Source: Geothermobacter ehrlichii (GTDB taxonomy: Bacteria > Desulfobacterota > Desulfuromonadia > Desulfuromonadales > Geothermobacteraceae). From it: 64,000 bases of DNA. Location: the NCBI RefSeq assembly GCF_008124615.1, contig NZ_VNIB01000007.1, positions 43,501 to 107,500 on the forward strand. The letters are read 5' to 3'. Both the position numbers and the translations under genes were made by a program. The notes under the pieces are model-generated. The model was not told the DNA's origin and ran no database searches. It saw nothing but the letters and a program-made list of their open reading frames with translations. The stretch's first letter is position 1, and every line of letters begins with the position of its first letter. Of this stretch, positions 50,428 through 60,649 are shown in pieces.

Positions 50428-50940
50428 ATGCGCATACTCGGCATCGACCCCGGTTCCCGGCTCACCGGCTACGGCCTCATCGAGGGCCGGGGCAACCGCC
50501 TGCGCCACGTCGACAACGGCGTCATCGTCACCAGCAGCAGGCAACCGCTGGCCGACCGGCTCAAGATCATCCATGACGGCGTCGCCGAACTGGTCGAACG
50601 CTTCGCTCCCGACGTTCTGGCTATCGAGAACATCTTCCTGGCCAGAAACGCCCAGTCGGCGCTCAAACTCGGACACGCCCGCGCCAGCGCCATGCTCGCC
50701 GCCATCAACGCCGGCCTGCCGGTCTGCGAGTATTCCGCCCTGCAGGTCAAAAGTGCCGTGGTCGGCTACGGCAAGGCGGAGAAGATCCAGGTGCAGCAGA
50801 TGGTGCGCACCCTGCTCAACCTGCCGGAAATCGCCCAGGAGGACGCGGCTGACGCCCTGGCCGTCGCCATCTGCCATTTCCACAGCGCCCCGCTGCAGAA
50901 CCGTCTGGCGCTGGCAGGCAACCGGAAAGTGAAGAAATGA
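50428..50940 (+). CDS. ruvC: Holliday junction endonuclease RuvC
   Basis: 170 residues. The acidic catalytic residues lie in [14 protein letters not shown] (Asp7), [20 protein letters not shown] (Glu) and [14 protein letters not shown] (two Asp). It cuts Holliday junctions as a dimer together with RuvAB, encoded immediately downstream. Overlaps ruvA by 4 bp. Confidence 0.96.
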   Translation: MRILGIDPGSRLTGYGLIEGRGNRLRHVDNGVIVTSSRQPLADRLKIIHDGVAELVERFAPDVLAIENIFLARNAQSALKLGHARASAMLAAINAGLPVCEYSALQVKSAVVGYGKAEKIQVQQMVRTLLNLPEIAQEDAADALAVAICHFHSAPLQNRLALAGNRKVKK

Positions 50941-51530
50941 TCGCTCAGCTGACAGGCCGCATCGCCCTGCGGGCGCTGGATCACCTGGTCATCGACGTCA
51001 ACGGGGTCGGCTACCGGGTCACCGTTCCCCTCTCCACCCTCTATGCTCTGCCGGACGACGGCGTCACCACCCTGCAGATCCACACCCATGTCAAGGAAGA
51101 CGCCCTGCAGCTGTTCGGCTTTCTGACCGGCGAGGAGAAGGAGCTCTTCGCCCTGCTCATCAGCGTCTCGGGGGTCGGTCCGAAGCTGGCCGTCAACATT
51201 CTGTCCAACATCCCGGTCGACGAACTGCGGCAGGCCCTGGCCAACGGGGACAGCAAGCGCCTGGCCTGTATCCCCGGCATCGGCAAGAAGACCGCCGAAC
51301 GGCTGGTAGTCGACCTGCGCGAAAAGGTCGCCGGTCCACAGCCGCCGTCGGAGAAAACCGCCGACCGGCCGGCGGCGATCAGGGACAACCGGGAGGACGC
51401 CCTGTCCGCCCTGGTCAATCTCGGCTACAAGGCGGCGCAGGCGAAAAAGGTGCTCGACGGTCTGGAGATCGATCCCGACGCCAGTGTCGAGCAGATTCTC
51501 AAGACCGCACTGCGCCGGCTGGTGCGCTGA
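50937..51530 (+). CDS. ruvA: Holliday junction helicase subunit RuvA
   Basis: 197 residues: N-terminal OB fold ([20 protein letters not shown]), the helix-hairpin-helix region ([17 protein letters not shown] and [19 protein letters not shown]) and the C-terminal RuvB-binding domain ([20 protein letters not shown]). Forms tetramers on four-way junctions. Confidence 0.96.
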   Translation: MIAQLTGRIALRALDHLVIDVNGVGYRVTVPLSTLYALPDDGVTTLQIHTHVKEDALQLFGFLTGEEKELFALLISVSGVGPKLAVNILSNIPVDELRQALANGDSKRLACIPGIGKKTAERLVVDLREKVAGPQPPSEKTADRPAAIRDNREDALSALVNLGYKAAQAKKVLDGLEIDPDASVEQILKTALRRLVR

Positions 51531-51545
51531 CAGGGGAGACGGACC

Positions 51546-52580
<1,035 letters not shown>

Positions 52581-52586
52581 CCGGCC

Positions 52587-53903
52587 ATGGCACTGCAGCG
52601 ACCGACCCTGACCCGGCAGATCATTTTCGGCTACCTGATCCTGGCCCTGTTCAGCCTCAGCGCCGTCAGCTACGCTCTCTTCCGCCTGCGTGACCAGGCC
52701 GAACGTTCCAGGCAGCTCCTGCAGGTCGATCTCAGCCTGCAGGAACAGCTTCAGTCGCTGCATGACACCCTGCTGGAAGAGGAACGCCTCTCCCTGCAGT
52801 ACCTGCTCGACCAGCGACCGGGGCTGCTGGTTTCCCTGGGCGGCCGTCTTGTCGAAGCGGAAACCGCGTTCGGTCGTCTCTCCGGCAGAGAGGGACTCTC
52901 CTTCGGACAATCTTCCCGCAACTACCTGAAAACGGCCGGCGATTTTCTCACCTTCTGCCGGCAGCGACAGCTCGACCGGGCGCACAGCCTGGTGACGGGT
53001 GAACTCGGCGCGCTGCGCCGCAACCTGCTGCAGCAGATCGAGCGAACCTCCCGTCGGACCGGAGAACAGACCCGCCAGACGCTGCTGGCCATCTCCCGCG
53101 AGGGGGACCAGACCTATCAGGTCGTCCTGATTCTGGTGATCTGCGGCATCCTGCTGGCGGCCGTCACCGGCATCTCCCTGCACCTGTACATCCAGAACTC
53201 GCTGCAGACCTTCGCCCGCATGATCCGCGACTTCGGGGCCGGCAGCTTCGATATCGACTTCGACGCCAGGGGCAACGACGAGTTCAGCCGGCTGGCCCGC
53301 GAGATGCGCGAGATGGGGCGCAAGCTGCGTGAGATGGAGGAATACCAGCTCGACGCCAGTCCCCTGACCCGCCTGCCCGGCAACCTGGCCATCCGCAAGG
53401 AGATCGAGGCCCGCATCGAGCGGGGGGAGGCCTTCGCCCACGCCTTCGCCGATCTCGACCATTTCAAGGCTTACAACGACCGCTACGGATACCAGCGCGG
53501 CAGTGATGTCATCAGCATGACCGGCGACATCATCCGCGATGTGGTGGCCGAACTGGGAAGCGAAGACGACATGGTCGGCCACATCGGCGGCGATGACTAC
53601 ATCTTCCTGACCCGGCCGGAGCTGGCCGAACGCATCGCAGACGAGATCGTCCGCCGTTTCGACCGGGCCATCCCCGCCTATTACTCCGAGGAAGACCGCC
53701 GGGCCGGGTTCTTCATCGCCCGCGACCGTTTCGGCGAAGAGCGGAAATTTCCCCTGCTCAGCATATCGATCGCCATCGTCGCCTCCGACAATTTCGACCA
53801 TCCCAGCGCCACACTCATCGGTCGCGAATGCGCCCGGATCAAGGAATACCTGAAGGATCGTCCCGGCAGCTGCTACCTGCTCGACCGCCGCCGCATACAC
53901 TGA
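52587..53903 (+). CDS. Membrane HAMP-GGDEF protein with GGDDY active-site variant
   Basis: 438 residues: helix (about 10-30), a periplasmic helical sensor region (to about 175), second helix (VVLILVICGILLAAVTGISL), HAMP-like region and a GGDEF domain (about 245-430). The domain has ADLDHFKAYNDRYGYQRG but the signature is GHIGGDDYIFL, GGDDY instead of GGDEF. It may be a diguanylate cyclase, a degenerate sensor, or a cyclase of altered product. It starts 6 bp after ruvB, so it is on the ruv transcript. Confidence 0.85.
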   Translation: MALQRPTLTRQIIFGYLILALFSLSAVSYALFRLRDQAERSRQLLQVDLSLQEQLQSLHDTLLEEERLSLQYLLDQRPGLLVSLGGRLVEAETAFGRLSGREGLSFGQSSRNYLKTAGDFLTFCRQRQLDRAHSLVTGELGALRRNLLQQIERTSRRTGEQTRQTLLAISREGDQTYQVVLILVICGILLAAVTGISLHLYIQNSLQTFARMIRDFGAGSFDIDFDARGNDEFSRLAREMREMGRKLREMEEYQLDASPLTRLPGNLAIRKEIEARIERGEAFAHAFADLDHFKAYNDRYGYQRGSDVISMTGDIIRDVVAELGSEDDMVGHIGGDDYIFLTRPELAERIADEIVRRFDRAIPAYYSEEDRRAGFFIARDRFGEERKFPLLSISIAIVASDNFDHPSATLIGRECARIKEYLKDRPGSCYLLDRRRIH

Positions 53904-53920
53904 CCGGGCCCGAGAACAGA

Positions 53921-53989
53921 CTCGCTCATTTACCAAACTGCATTTTTCGCCTTGTCTCGCCCGCTCTCAGAACGTTTTTCAACGGCCTG
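53921..53989 (-). repeat. Dispersed repeat family R2, inverted copy
   Basis: Read on the minus strand: CAGGCCGTTGAAAAACGTTC, GGGCGAGACAAGGCGAAAAA and TGGTAAATGAGCGAG, in the same order as the blocks at 3872-3972. Confidence 0.6.
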
Positions 53990-54103
53990 CCCAAGGATCC
54001 GCGTCTCCGCAACCCGCAGAAATGGGGTTGGCAAGAACAGGCCTCTATGCTAGCTTTTTTTCGGGGGAAAAATTCAACGATAAAGCCCCGCTGAATCACC
54101 CCC

Positions 54104-54133
54104 AGGGCCGTCATGGTGACGGCCCTTTTATTT
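54104..54133 (+). terminator. Rho-independent terminator after the ruv/GGDEF operon
   Basis: Perfect stem AGGGCCGTCA-TGG-TGACGGCCCT followed by TTTTATTT. An in-frame ATG of the next open frame (54113) lies inside it, which argues against that start. Confidence 0.88.
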
Positions 54134-54205
54134 CGCCCTGAGCAGGGCCCCACACAGACTGAAATCTCCGACAGGACGGGCAACCGCCGTCGACGCAGAC
54201 AGTGC

Positions 54206-56554
54206 ATGGCCGACGAAGATTTTCTGCAACAGTTCCGCGAACAGCTGGTCCACTGGATCGAGCAGGAGATGGAGACCGGACGGATCCCCTTCCGCCGCGT
54301 CGAAACCGGTCCGCCGCTGCTGACGCCGCAACCACCGCCGGCCGAGCACCTGGTACTGTGGATCAACCGCGCCAGCGCCATGGCCGGCGGTCTGATTCTG
54401 CTGCCCCGCGACCTGGCGGAAGACATCCTGGAGGGCGGAGCCGCCCTGGCCGAAGCTGTCGGCCTCGACCACTTCGCCGTCTGGGACCGGCAGCGGGTTT
54501 CCATCTGGCAGAGGCAAGAGGACGATATCCGGCTGCAGCAGGAATGGCCGCTGGGCGGCAAACAAAGCGCTTCGGCGCTGCACCGGGCCCTGCGCAGCCT
54601 GCTGGAACGGCTCAAGGTCCTGTCTGTGCTGCAAAGCGCCGGCAACACGGCTGTCTCTTCCTGGTGGCTGACCAACCTGTTGCACCTCTGCCTGCTCGAC
54701 GTCACCCCCCAAATCGAACAGGCTCTGCGCACCGCCGTCGACGACGGCCGGCGCCCCTGGAACGACCTTGCCCGCGCCGCCCGAGGCAAGGCGCTGCTCG
54801 TCCTTTTCCGCCTGGTCGCCGTGATCCACGCCCGCGTCCTCGGCCGCGGCATCCAGCCCGAAAAGCTCGAACGGGCCCTCGGCTACGCCATCGGCCAGCT
54901 TCCCGCGCCGATCGACCGCCATCTCGTCCCGGCCGAAGGGGAACCACCCCTTCCGGAGGCGGCCGCCGTCCGCTTCCACCACCTCTGGCACCGCCTGCAG
55001 CAACTCGAAAAACAAATCAACGCACCGCTGCTGCTCGCGGCGCTGAAACAGCTGACCCCCGACCTGGCCCCTCTTGCCCCGCCGGGGCCAGGTCCGCAGA
55101 ACCGGCCTACGGGGCGCTGGCTCGCCGTCCAGCCACTCGCGCTTGCCGGCGATCCTCCCGACGCCCTGGTCGCCGACGCTCCCCTGGCGGCATGGCACAC
55201 CCTGTGCGCCTGGCTGGAACAGCGGCCGGCGGCGGCCATCTGCGTCAACCGCCTGGAGGAGCTGCCGCCGCAACAGCGCTACGAGAGGATCACGGCCGTG
55301 CTGACCGACAGGTCGGTACCGGACAGTCGGCTCCGGGGTAACAAGCAGGCACAGCTGCGGCTCTCCTGGCCCAGCCGGCGATTCCGGCTGGCGCCGACCG
55401 CCCCCGCCTGGAGCTACGATTTCATCCACCTTCTCGGCCTGGCGGCGCCGGCGGGCGAGCTGCAACTGCAACTGCCGGACAGCCTGCTGCAGCCGACCAT
55501 CGGCCGCCCCCTCTGGGAACTGGTGTGCAGCGAGTTCTGCTGCCGCGAAATGCGACTGGAAGACGGGAACATCTCTTTGCGGTTGCAACGGATTCCGGAC
55601 GAAGAGACGGTCTGCCAACTCGAAAACGGAACCATCCGCCGCGATCTCGACTGGAACCTTTTGCGGCAACGATCGCTGCGCTATCTCGCCTGCGCCCTCG
55701 ACTGGCCCGATCCGCTGTTCGCAATGCTCTGCCAGAACGAACTGCGGCTGACCGAGGAAGCGCCGCCCCCCGCGGAGCTCTGGCGGGAGCAGATTCTCTT
55801 CTGGCACTCGAGCTGGGGCCGCAACCTGGCGGCGTGGTGCGGATTCAATCCGGCGCGGGCCCGGTCGGTCTTCGCCGAGGGGCGAGCCAAGGATCTGCCC
55901 CCCGTCTACCCGACCCCGGAAAGGCTGCAGGCTTTGCGCAATGTCGCCTGGCAACCCGATAGCGAGCTGCCCCCGGCCAGGGAACTCGACGAGGAGCTCG
56001 CCTTCTGGCTCGGCGAACGGCTCGCCGACCCGGACCTTCCCCGGCCGAACCGCACCGTGCGCGAAAACGCGCCCGCGCCGGCCAGACAGGGCCAGCTGGC
56101 GGAAACAATACGGGAACGGATCCTGATCGACGGCCTGCCGCTCTTCCCCGAACACTACCTCTACGACCACTACCGTCCCGCGCTGAAGAGCTGGAGATTC
56201 TCCGGTCCCCTGAAGGAGAAGGAACGCTTCTTTTCCTCCATCGAGCTGCAGGGGCCGGACGGCGAGAGCATCCGGACCGATTGCGAACCGCTGGCCGGTT
56301 GCCTGCTGCTGGCCTCGGCCCGCCGGCAAAGCGTGGAGTTGCCGACCGACCCGCAGGTGGCCGCCGACATCCTGCAACGCTACCTGCACGATCTGGCCAG
56401 GCTGCGCCGCGAGCTGCTCCGCCAATGCCGGCTGGAAGCGGCCGCCGCTCCGGACCGGCTGGTCAACCGCCTGTGGCGGGAATGGGGGTTCCCGCCCTGG
56501 GACCTGGTCCGGCAGGTTGCGGCTTTATTTTCTCCGACAAACCCCTTAGAATGA
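54206..56554 (+). CDS. Large protein of unknown function (about 782 residues)
   Basis: I do not recognise this protein. It starts MADEDFLQQFREQLVHWIEQ and is rich in Leu, Arg, Pro and Trp, without signal peptide or clear membrane helices; a helical middle (for example WWLTNLLHLCLLDVTPQIEQ) and several Trp-containing blocks (ILFWHSSWGRNLAAWCGFNP, FPPWDLVRQVAALF) stand out. No nucleotide-binding or metal motif is visible. The continuous frame and coding-like codon use support a real gene. The ATG at 54206 lacks a ribosome site; the ATG at 54113 is inside a terminator. It sits alone before queH. Confidence 0.8.
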   Translation: MADEDFLQQFREQLVHWIEQEMETGRIPFRRVETGPPLLTPQPPPAEHLVLWINRASAMAGGLILLPRDLAEDILEGGAALAEAVGLDHFAVWDRQRVSIWQRQEDDIRLQQEWPLGGKQSASALHRALRSLLERLKVLSVLQSAGNTAVSSWWLTNLLHLCLLDVTPQIEQALRTAVDDGRRPWNDLARAARGKALLVLFRLVAVIHARVLGRGIQPEKLERALGYAIGQLPAPIDRHLVPAEGEPPLPEAAAVRFHHLWHRLQQLEKQINAPLLLAALKQLTPDLAPLAPPGPGPQNRPTGRWLAVQPLALAGDPPDALVADAPLAAWHTLCAWLEQRPAAAICVNRLEELPPQQRYERITAVLTDRSVPDSRLRGNKQAQLRLSWPSRRFRLAPTAPAWSYDFIHLLGLAAPAGELQLQLPDSLLQPTIGRPLWELVCSEFCCREMRLEDGNISLRLQRIPDEETVCQLENGTIRRDLDWNLLRQRSLRYLACALDWPDPLFAMLCQNELRLTEEAPPPAELWREQILFWHSSWGRNLAAWCGFNPARARSVFAEGRAKDLPPVYPTPERLQALRNVAWQPDSELPPARELDEELAFWLGERLADPDLPRPNRTVRENAPAPARQGQLAETIRERILIDGLPLFPEHYLYDHYRPALKSWRFSGPLKEKERFFSSIELQGPDGESIRTDCEPLAGCLLLASARRQSVELPTDPQVAADILQRYLHDLARLRRELLRQCRLEAAAAPDRLVNRLWREWGFPPWDLVRQVAALFSPTNPLE

Positions 56555-56587
56555 ATTTTTGGCCGCCTAATCGCCAGGGAGCCGACC

Positions 56588-57124
56588 ATGAACATCCTGC
56601 TGCATGTCTGCTGTGGCAACTGTGCCATCTACCCGGTCGAAGTTCTGCGCCAGCAGGGCCACCGACTGACCGGCTTTTTCTACAACCACAACATCCATCC
56701 CTACCAGGAGTTCCGCCGCCGGCTGGAAACCGCCCTCGAGTACGCCGACCGGGTCGAGTTGCCGATGCAGGTGCGCGAGGACTATCCGCTCGAGGAATTT
56801 CTGGCCAACGTCGCCGCCGAGCCGCAGCGGCGCTGCGACTACTGCTACCGCTCCCGCCTGCGTGAAACCGTCCGGGTGGCGGCGGAGCAGGGATTCGAGG
56901 GATTCTCCACCAGCCTGCTCTATTCCCGCTACCAGCAGCACGACGCTATCCGCCGCTACGGCGAGGAACTCGCCGCCGAATTCGGCCTCGCCTTCGTCTA
57001 CGAGGATTTCCGGGTCGGCTGGCGCCAGGGCATCGACAAGTCGAAGGCGATGGGGCTCTACCGCCAACAGTACTGCGGCTGCATCTATTCGGAAAAGGAC
57101 CGCTACTACCGGCCTGGAGGTTGA
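56588..57124 (+). CDS. queH: Epoxyqueuosine reductase QueH
   Basis: 178 residues of the DUF208/QueH family: LLHVCCGNCAIYPVEVLRQQ with CCGNC at residues 8-12, AEPQRRCDYCYRSRL, FSTSLLYSRYQQHD and QQYCGCIYSEKDR. These cysteines bind [4Fe-4S] and a second metal. QueH makes the last step of queuosine tRNA modification and replaces QueG in organisms lacking cobalamin-dependent enzyme. GGGAGCCGACC precedes the ATG. Confidence 0.95.
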   Translation: MNILLHVCCGNCAIYPVEVLRQQGHRLTGFFYNHNIHPYQEFRRRLETALEYADRVELPMQVREDYPLEEFLANVAAEPQRRCDYCYRSRLRETVRVAAEQGFEGFSTSLLYSRYQQHDAIRRYGEELAAEFGLAFVYEDFRVGWRQGIDKSKAMGLYRQQYCGCIYSEKDRYYRPGG

Positions 57125-57126
57125 TC

Positions 57127-57336
57127 ATGCATCCGGGGAAACTGCTACTGATCGCCGGCGGCATGCTGATGCTGGCCGGCCTGCTGCTGTTGCTGGCGGA
57201 CAAGCTGCCGCTGCCGGGGAGACTGCCGGGGGACATCCGGATCGAAAAAGAGAACTTCACCTTCTATTTCCCCCTCGGCAGCTGCCTGCTGCTTTCGCTG
57301 CTGCTGAGCCTGTTCCTCTGGCTCTTTCGCCGCTGA
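57127..57336 (+). CDS. DUF2905 small membrane protein
   Basis: 69 residues with two helices (LLLIAGGMLMLAGLLLLLAD and LGSCLLLSLLLSLFLWLFRR) joined by LPGDIRIEKENFTFYFPLG, the DUF2905 signature. Function unknown. The ATG at 57127 follows GGAGGTTGATC; it starts 2 bp after the queH stop. Members are often near queA/ruvB genes. Confidence 0.9.
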   Translation: MHPGKLLLIAGGMLMLAGLLLLLADKLPLPGRLPGDIRIEKENFTFYFPLGSCLLLSLLLSLFLWLFRR

Positions 57337-57351
57337 ACCGGACTATTCCGC

Positions 57352-58308
57352 ATGAACCGGAAACCCGAAAATGTCCGCCTCGGCCTGGCCCTGGGCAGCG
57401 GCGCTGCCCGGGGGCTGGCGCACATCGGCCTGATCAAGGTGCTCGAAGCCGAAGGAATCCGGCCGGTCGCCGTCGCCGGCACCTCCATCGGCGCCCTGAT
57501 CGGCGCCCTCTACGCCGCCGGCGTTCCGGCCGCCGACATGGAGGATGTCGCCCTGCGCGTCGACTGGCGGCAGCTGGGCCGGCTGGTCAGGCCAACGGTT
57601 CCCACCAGCGGCCTGATCGACAGCGAACGGCTGGAGCGGTTTCTCGCCGAGCTGCTGCCGGTCAGGGCCTTCAGCGAACTGCAGATCCCCCTCGCCATGG
57701 CCGCCACCGACATCGAATCGGGCGAAGCGATGATCCTGCGCCAGGGCGAGCTGCTGCCCGCCCTCAGGGCCGCCATCGCCTTTCCCGGCATCTTTCCGCC
57801 GGTCCGCATCGGGCAGAGATTCCTGGTCGACGGCGGACTCTGCCATCCCGTTCCCGTCGGCGCCGTCAGGGAACTGGGCGCCAACAGGATTCTCGGCCTG
57901 TGCGCCATCCCCGAAGTCGACAAGCGCAGCCATGAGGCCTGGGTTCCCTCCCCGCATCCGCGCCGCCAGAAACCGCGCGGTTCGTTGTTCGGGCTGATCA
58001 ACGCCGACCGGGTCGACCGCCTGTGGCGGGACATCTGGGGGCGCAACGACAAAGGCGGCGACAGCAAACAGGAGGAACGCCGTCCGCCCAACATCTTCCG
58101 CGTCTTCGCCCAGAGCGTCGCCATCATGGAAAACCAGATCAACGCCCTGCGGCTTGAAAAGGAAGGTGTCGATCTGCTGCTGCGTCCGCAGTTCGCCGGC
58201 ATCAACATGCTCGAATTCCACCGCGGCGAAGAGATCATCCGGGCTGGCGAAGAAGCGGCGCGCCAACAGCTGCCCGCCATCCGCCGGCTGATCGCCGCCG
58301 GCGGCTGA
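57352..58308 (+). CDS. Patatin-like phospholipase (RssA/NTE type)
   Basis: 318 residues. Oxyanion loop LGSGAARGLAHIG, nucleophile AGTSIGALIGALYAAG and the dyad LVDGGLCHPVPV are intact, so a Ser-Asp hydrolase is expected. Mature function is probably phospholipid or lysophospholipid cleavage at the inner membrane. It starts 15 bp after the DUF2905 gene. The family includes RssA and bacterial NTE homologues. Confidence 0.92.
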   Translation: MNRKPENVRLGLALGSGAARGLAHIGLIKVLEAEGIRPVAVAGTSIGALIGALYAAGVPAADMEDVALRVDWRQLGRLVRPTVPTSGLIDSERLERFLAELLPVRAFSELQIPLAMAATDIESGEAMILRQGELLPALRAAIAFPGIFPPVRIGQRFLVDGGLCHPVPVGAVRELGANRILGLCAIPEVDKRSHEAWVPSPHPRRQKPRGSLFGLINADRVDRLWRDIWGRNDKGGDSKQEERRPPNIFRVFAQSVAIMENQINALRLEKEGVDLLLRPQFAGINMLEFHRGEEIIRAGEEAARQQLPAIRRLIAAGG

Positions 58309-58345
58309 GTCCAGACGCCGAACTGGCGGCAGAGAAGATTTCCGG

Positions 58346-58373
58346 TTGCCCGGCGGCGGCCCTGTGTTACACT
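58346..58373 (+). promoter_or_regulatory. Possible promoter of the phasin-like gene
   Basis: TTGCCC (58346-58351) and TACACT (58368-58373), 16-bp spacer, 37 bp before the start codon. Confidence 0.5.
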
Positions 58374-58410
58374 TTAACTGCCTGTAATAACTGAAAAACA
58401 GGAGGAGACC

Positions 58411-58710
58411 ATGTTCGAACTGATCGAAAAGGCCATGCTGACCGCCATGGGCGCCGCATCTCTCAGCCAGAAAAAGGCCGAAGAACTGCTTGCCGACATG
58501 AAGGAGCGGCTGAACCTGAGCGAAGACGAGGGGCGCGCCCTGCTGCAGAAGCTGCAGGAAACCGCCAAGGTCAACCAGGCCAAGCTGGAGGAGCTGGCCC
58601 AGCAGGAAGTGGAGAAGGCCTGCAAGCGGCTCGGAGTTGTCACCGCCGACGAGTTCCAAAAGCTGCGCAAGAAGGTCAGCCAGCTGGAAAAGAAGCTCAA
58701 GAGCCAGTAA
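58411..58710 (+). CDS. Phasin-family-like helical protein
   Basis: 99 residues, nearly all helix and charged coiled coil: MFELIEKAMLTAMGAASLSQ, then heptad-like LLQKLQETAKVNQAKLEEL and FQKLRKKVSQLEKKLKSQ. This resembles short phasin (PhaF/PhaI-type) proteins found before ubiB in Desulfuromonadales. No PHA synthase is in the window, so a granule role is not implied. GGAGGAG precedes the ATG. Confidence 0.78.
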   Translation: MFELIEKAMLTAMGAASLSQKKAEELLADMKERLNLSEDEGRALLQKLQETAKVNQAKLEELAQQEVEKACKRLGVVTADEFQKLRKKVSQLEKKLKSQ

Positions 58711-58728
58711 CGCCCCGACGGGCCACAA

Positions 58729-60420
58729 ATGCTTCCCTTTTCCCGCTTCAACCGCAATATCCGCACGATCAGACGCTACCGGACCATTCTCGGCATCCTG
58801 ATCAAGTACGGCTTCGGGCAGTTCGTCGAACAGCTCAACATCAACTACTATCTTGAGCTGGGGCGCAAGATAGTCACCCTGGGAACAGCCCCCAAGGAGA
58901 TCGAACGCCTCGGCCAGCCGCAACGGCTACGGCTGGCTCTGGAGGAGCTCGGACCGAGCTTCATCAAGCTCGGCCAGCTGCTGTCGACCCGTCCCGACCT
59001 GGTTCCGCGCGAATACATCGACGAGCTGAAAAAGCTGCAGGACCGCGTGCCGTCGGTGCCGCAGGACAAGATCAGGGCCGCCATCGAGCGCGAGTTCGGC
59101 TATCCGGTCGAGGAAATCTTCTCCGAATTCGATCCCGAGCCGATCGCCGCCGCCAGCATCGCCCAGGTCCACCACGGCCGCCTCAAGGACGGCACCAAGG
59201 TCGTCTTCAAGATCCGCCGCCCGGGAATCGTCGATGTCATCGAAACCGACCTCGACATCCTCATGGGACTGGCCTACCTGATCGAACACCACGTGCCCGG
59301 CGGCGATCTCTACGATCCGGTCGGTCTGGTCAGGGAATTCCGTCGCACCATCCACCGAGAGCTCGACTTCACTCGCGAGGCGCGCACCATCGAGCGCTTC
59401 GCCGCCAATTTCGCCGGCGACGAAACCGTTCACGTGCCGCAGATCCACTGGGACTATTCCGGCGAAACCGTGCTGACCATGGAGCACATCGAGGGGATCA
59501 AGGTCAGCGACCTCGATCGCCTGCGGGCCGAGGGTTACGACCTGAAGGTCATCGCCAGCCGGGGCGCCGACCTCTTTCTGCGCCAGGTGCTCGAATTCGG
59601 CCTCTTTCACGGTGACCCGCATCCGGGCAACATCTTCATTCTGCCGGAAAACCGGGTCTGCATGATCGATTACGGCATGGTCGGCCATATCGGCGACGAG
59701 CTGAAGCGGCAGATCGTCGACCTGCTGCTCGCCATCCTGCAGCAGGATGTCGACCGGATCATCGACCAGCTCCTCTACTCCGGCGAACTGACCGACGAAT
59801 CGAACATCAAGGCCCTCAAACGCGACCTGAGCGAGTTCATCGAAGACTACTACGAACTGCCGCTGCAGGAGATCAAGGTCGGCAAGCTGCTCGGTGACTT
59901 CGTGGAGATCCTGACCCATTACCGGATCCGCTTCCCCTCCGACCTGATGCTGCTGGCGCGCGCCCTGGTGGCCATGGAGGGACTCGGCCGGCAGCTCGAC
60001 CCCGACTTCAACATGATCGGCTATCTGCGCCCCTGGCTGGAAAGACTGGTCAAGGAACGCCTGACGCCGGCCAACCTGAGCCGTGACTTCGGCCGCGTCG
60101 CCCAGTCCTACCTCAGCCTGATGCGCAACCTGCCGACCGACATCAAGGAATTCATCAACCGGGTCAACCGCAACAAGTTCAAGATCGACCTCGAACACCG
60201 CGGGCTGGAAAAGCTGATCACCGACCTCGACAAGGCCAGCAACCGCATCTCCTTCAGCCTGCTCATCGCCGCTCTGATCGTCGGTTCATCCCTGATAATG
60301 CAGACCGACAAGGGACCGCTCCTGTTCGGCTTTCCCATTCTCGGCTTTCTCGGCTACTCCGTCGCCGGCATCCTCGGCCTGTGGCTGGCGATCGCCATCC
60401 TGCGCTCCGGACGCCTGTAG
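58729..60420 (+). CDS. ubiB: UbiB/ABC1/ADCK-family atypical kinase
   Basis: 563 residues. KxGQ motif [20 protein letters not shown], the Ala-rich loop [18 protein letters not shown], catalytic [12 protein letters not shown] and metal site [10 protein letters not shown], and two C-terminal helices ([17 protein letters not shown] and [20 protein letters not shown]). UbiB homologues support isoprenoid quinone (here probably menaquinone) synthesis or lipid transport. It starts 18 bp after the phasin-like gene and is probably co-transcribed. Confidence 0.93.
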   Translation: MLPFSRFNRNIRTIRRYRTILGILIKYGFGQFVEQLNINYYLELGRKIVTLGTAPKEIERLGQPQRLRLALEELGPSFIKLGQLLSTRPDLVPREYIDELKKLQDRVPSVPQDKIRAAIEREFGYPVEEIFSEFDPEPIAAASIAQVHHGRLKDGTKVVFKIRRPGIVDVIETDLDILMGLAYLIEHHVPGGDLYDPVGLVREFRRTIHRELDFTREARTIERFAANFAGDETVHVPQIHWDYSGETVLTMEHIEGIKVSDLDRLRAEGYDLKVIASRGADLFLRQVLEFGLFHGDPHPGNIFILPENRVCMIDYGMVGHIGDELKRQIVDLLLAILQQDVDRIIDQLLYSGELTDESNIKALKRDLSEFIEDYYELPLQEIKVGKLLGDFVEILTHYRIRFPSDLMLLARALVAMEGLGRQLDPDFNMIGYLRPWLERLVKERLTPANLSRDFGRVAQSYLSLMRNLPTDIKEFINRVNRNKFKIDLEHRGLEKLITDLDKASNRISFSLLIAALIVGSSLIMQTDKGPLLFGFPILGFLGYSVAGILGLWLAIAILRSGRL

Positions 60421-60577
60421 CCTGCCGGCCACAAACCGGCGACCGGCTGTGGCCCCGTGTCCACAACCTGTGTTCCTCTGTCCACAAATGCCGCGCCGCT
60501 ACCGCCACAATCTCCTATCAAACATCATAACAAACTGTATTTGCTGACTTTTTTCACAGCCAGAAAAAGCCACACTG

Positions 60578-60593
60578 TGGCCCGCATCTTGCA
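60578..60593 (+). promoter_or_regulatory. Sigma-54 (RpoN) type -24/-12 promoter upstream of lpxC
   Basis: TGGCCCG-CATC-TTGCA; the GG (60579-60580) and GC (60591-60592) dinucleotides are exactly ten bases apart. One base departs from the TGGCACG-N4-TTGCA consensus. It ends 56 bp before the lpxC start codon. Confidence 0.7.
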
Positions 60594-60649
60594 TTCGGAA
60601 TGGATGCAGATGCCGGCTCGAGCGAGCCGAACGACCCAGGAGAAGGCAG

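Larger units (their letters stand above)
53904..54205 (+). other. 302-bp intergenic region: R2 repeat and terminator
   Basis: Occupied by an inverted R2 repeat (53921-53989), an unassigned stretch with a T-run (54054-54061), and the terminator at 54104-54133. No promoter could be fixed for the following gene. Confidence 0.6.

Noticed and set aside
54113..54205. Upstream ATG extending the large unknown protein by 31 residues
   Set aside because: The ATG lies in the loop and stem of a perfect terminator hairpin; translation from there would need read-through.
54128..56425. A 765-codon minus-strand open frame opposite the large unknown gene
   Set aside because: Composition (repeated Gly-Gln-Pro-Val runs) is that of a complementary frame; the plus frame has better Leu/Arg/Trp distribution and plausible gene spacing. 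This is less certain than for the other antisense frames because neither strand has a recognised family.
60455..60495. Two DnaA-box-like TGTCCACAA sequences between ubiB and lpxC
   Set aside because: Each differs from TTATCCACA at about two positions; there is no AT-rich unwinding region or dnaA/dnaN nearby, so no origin is claimed.
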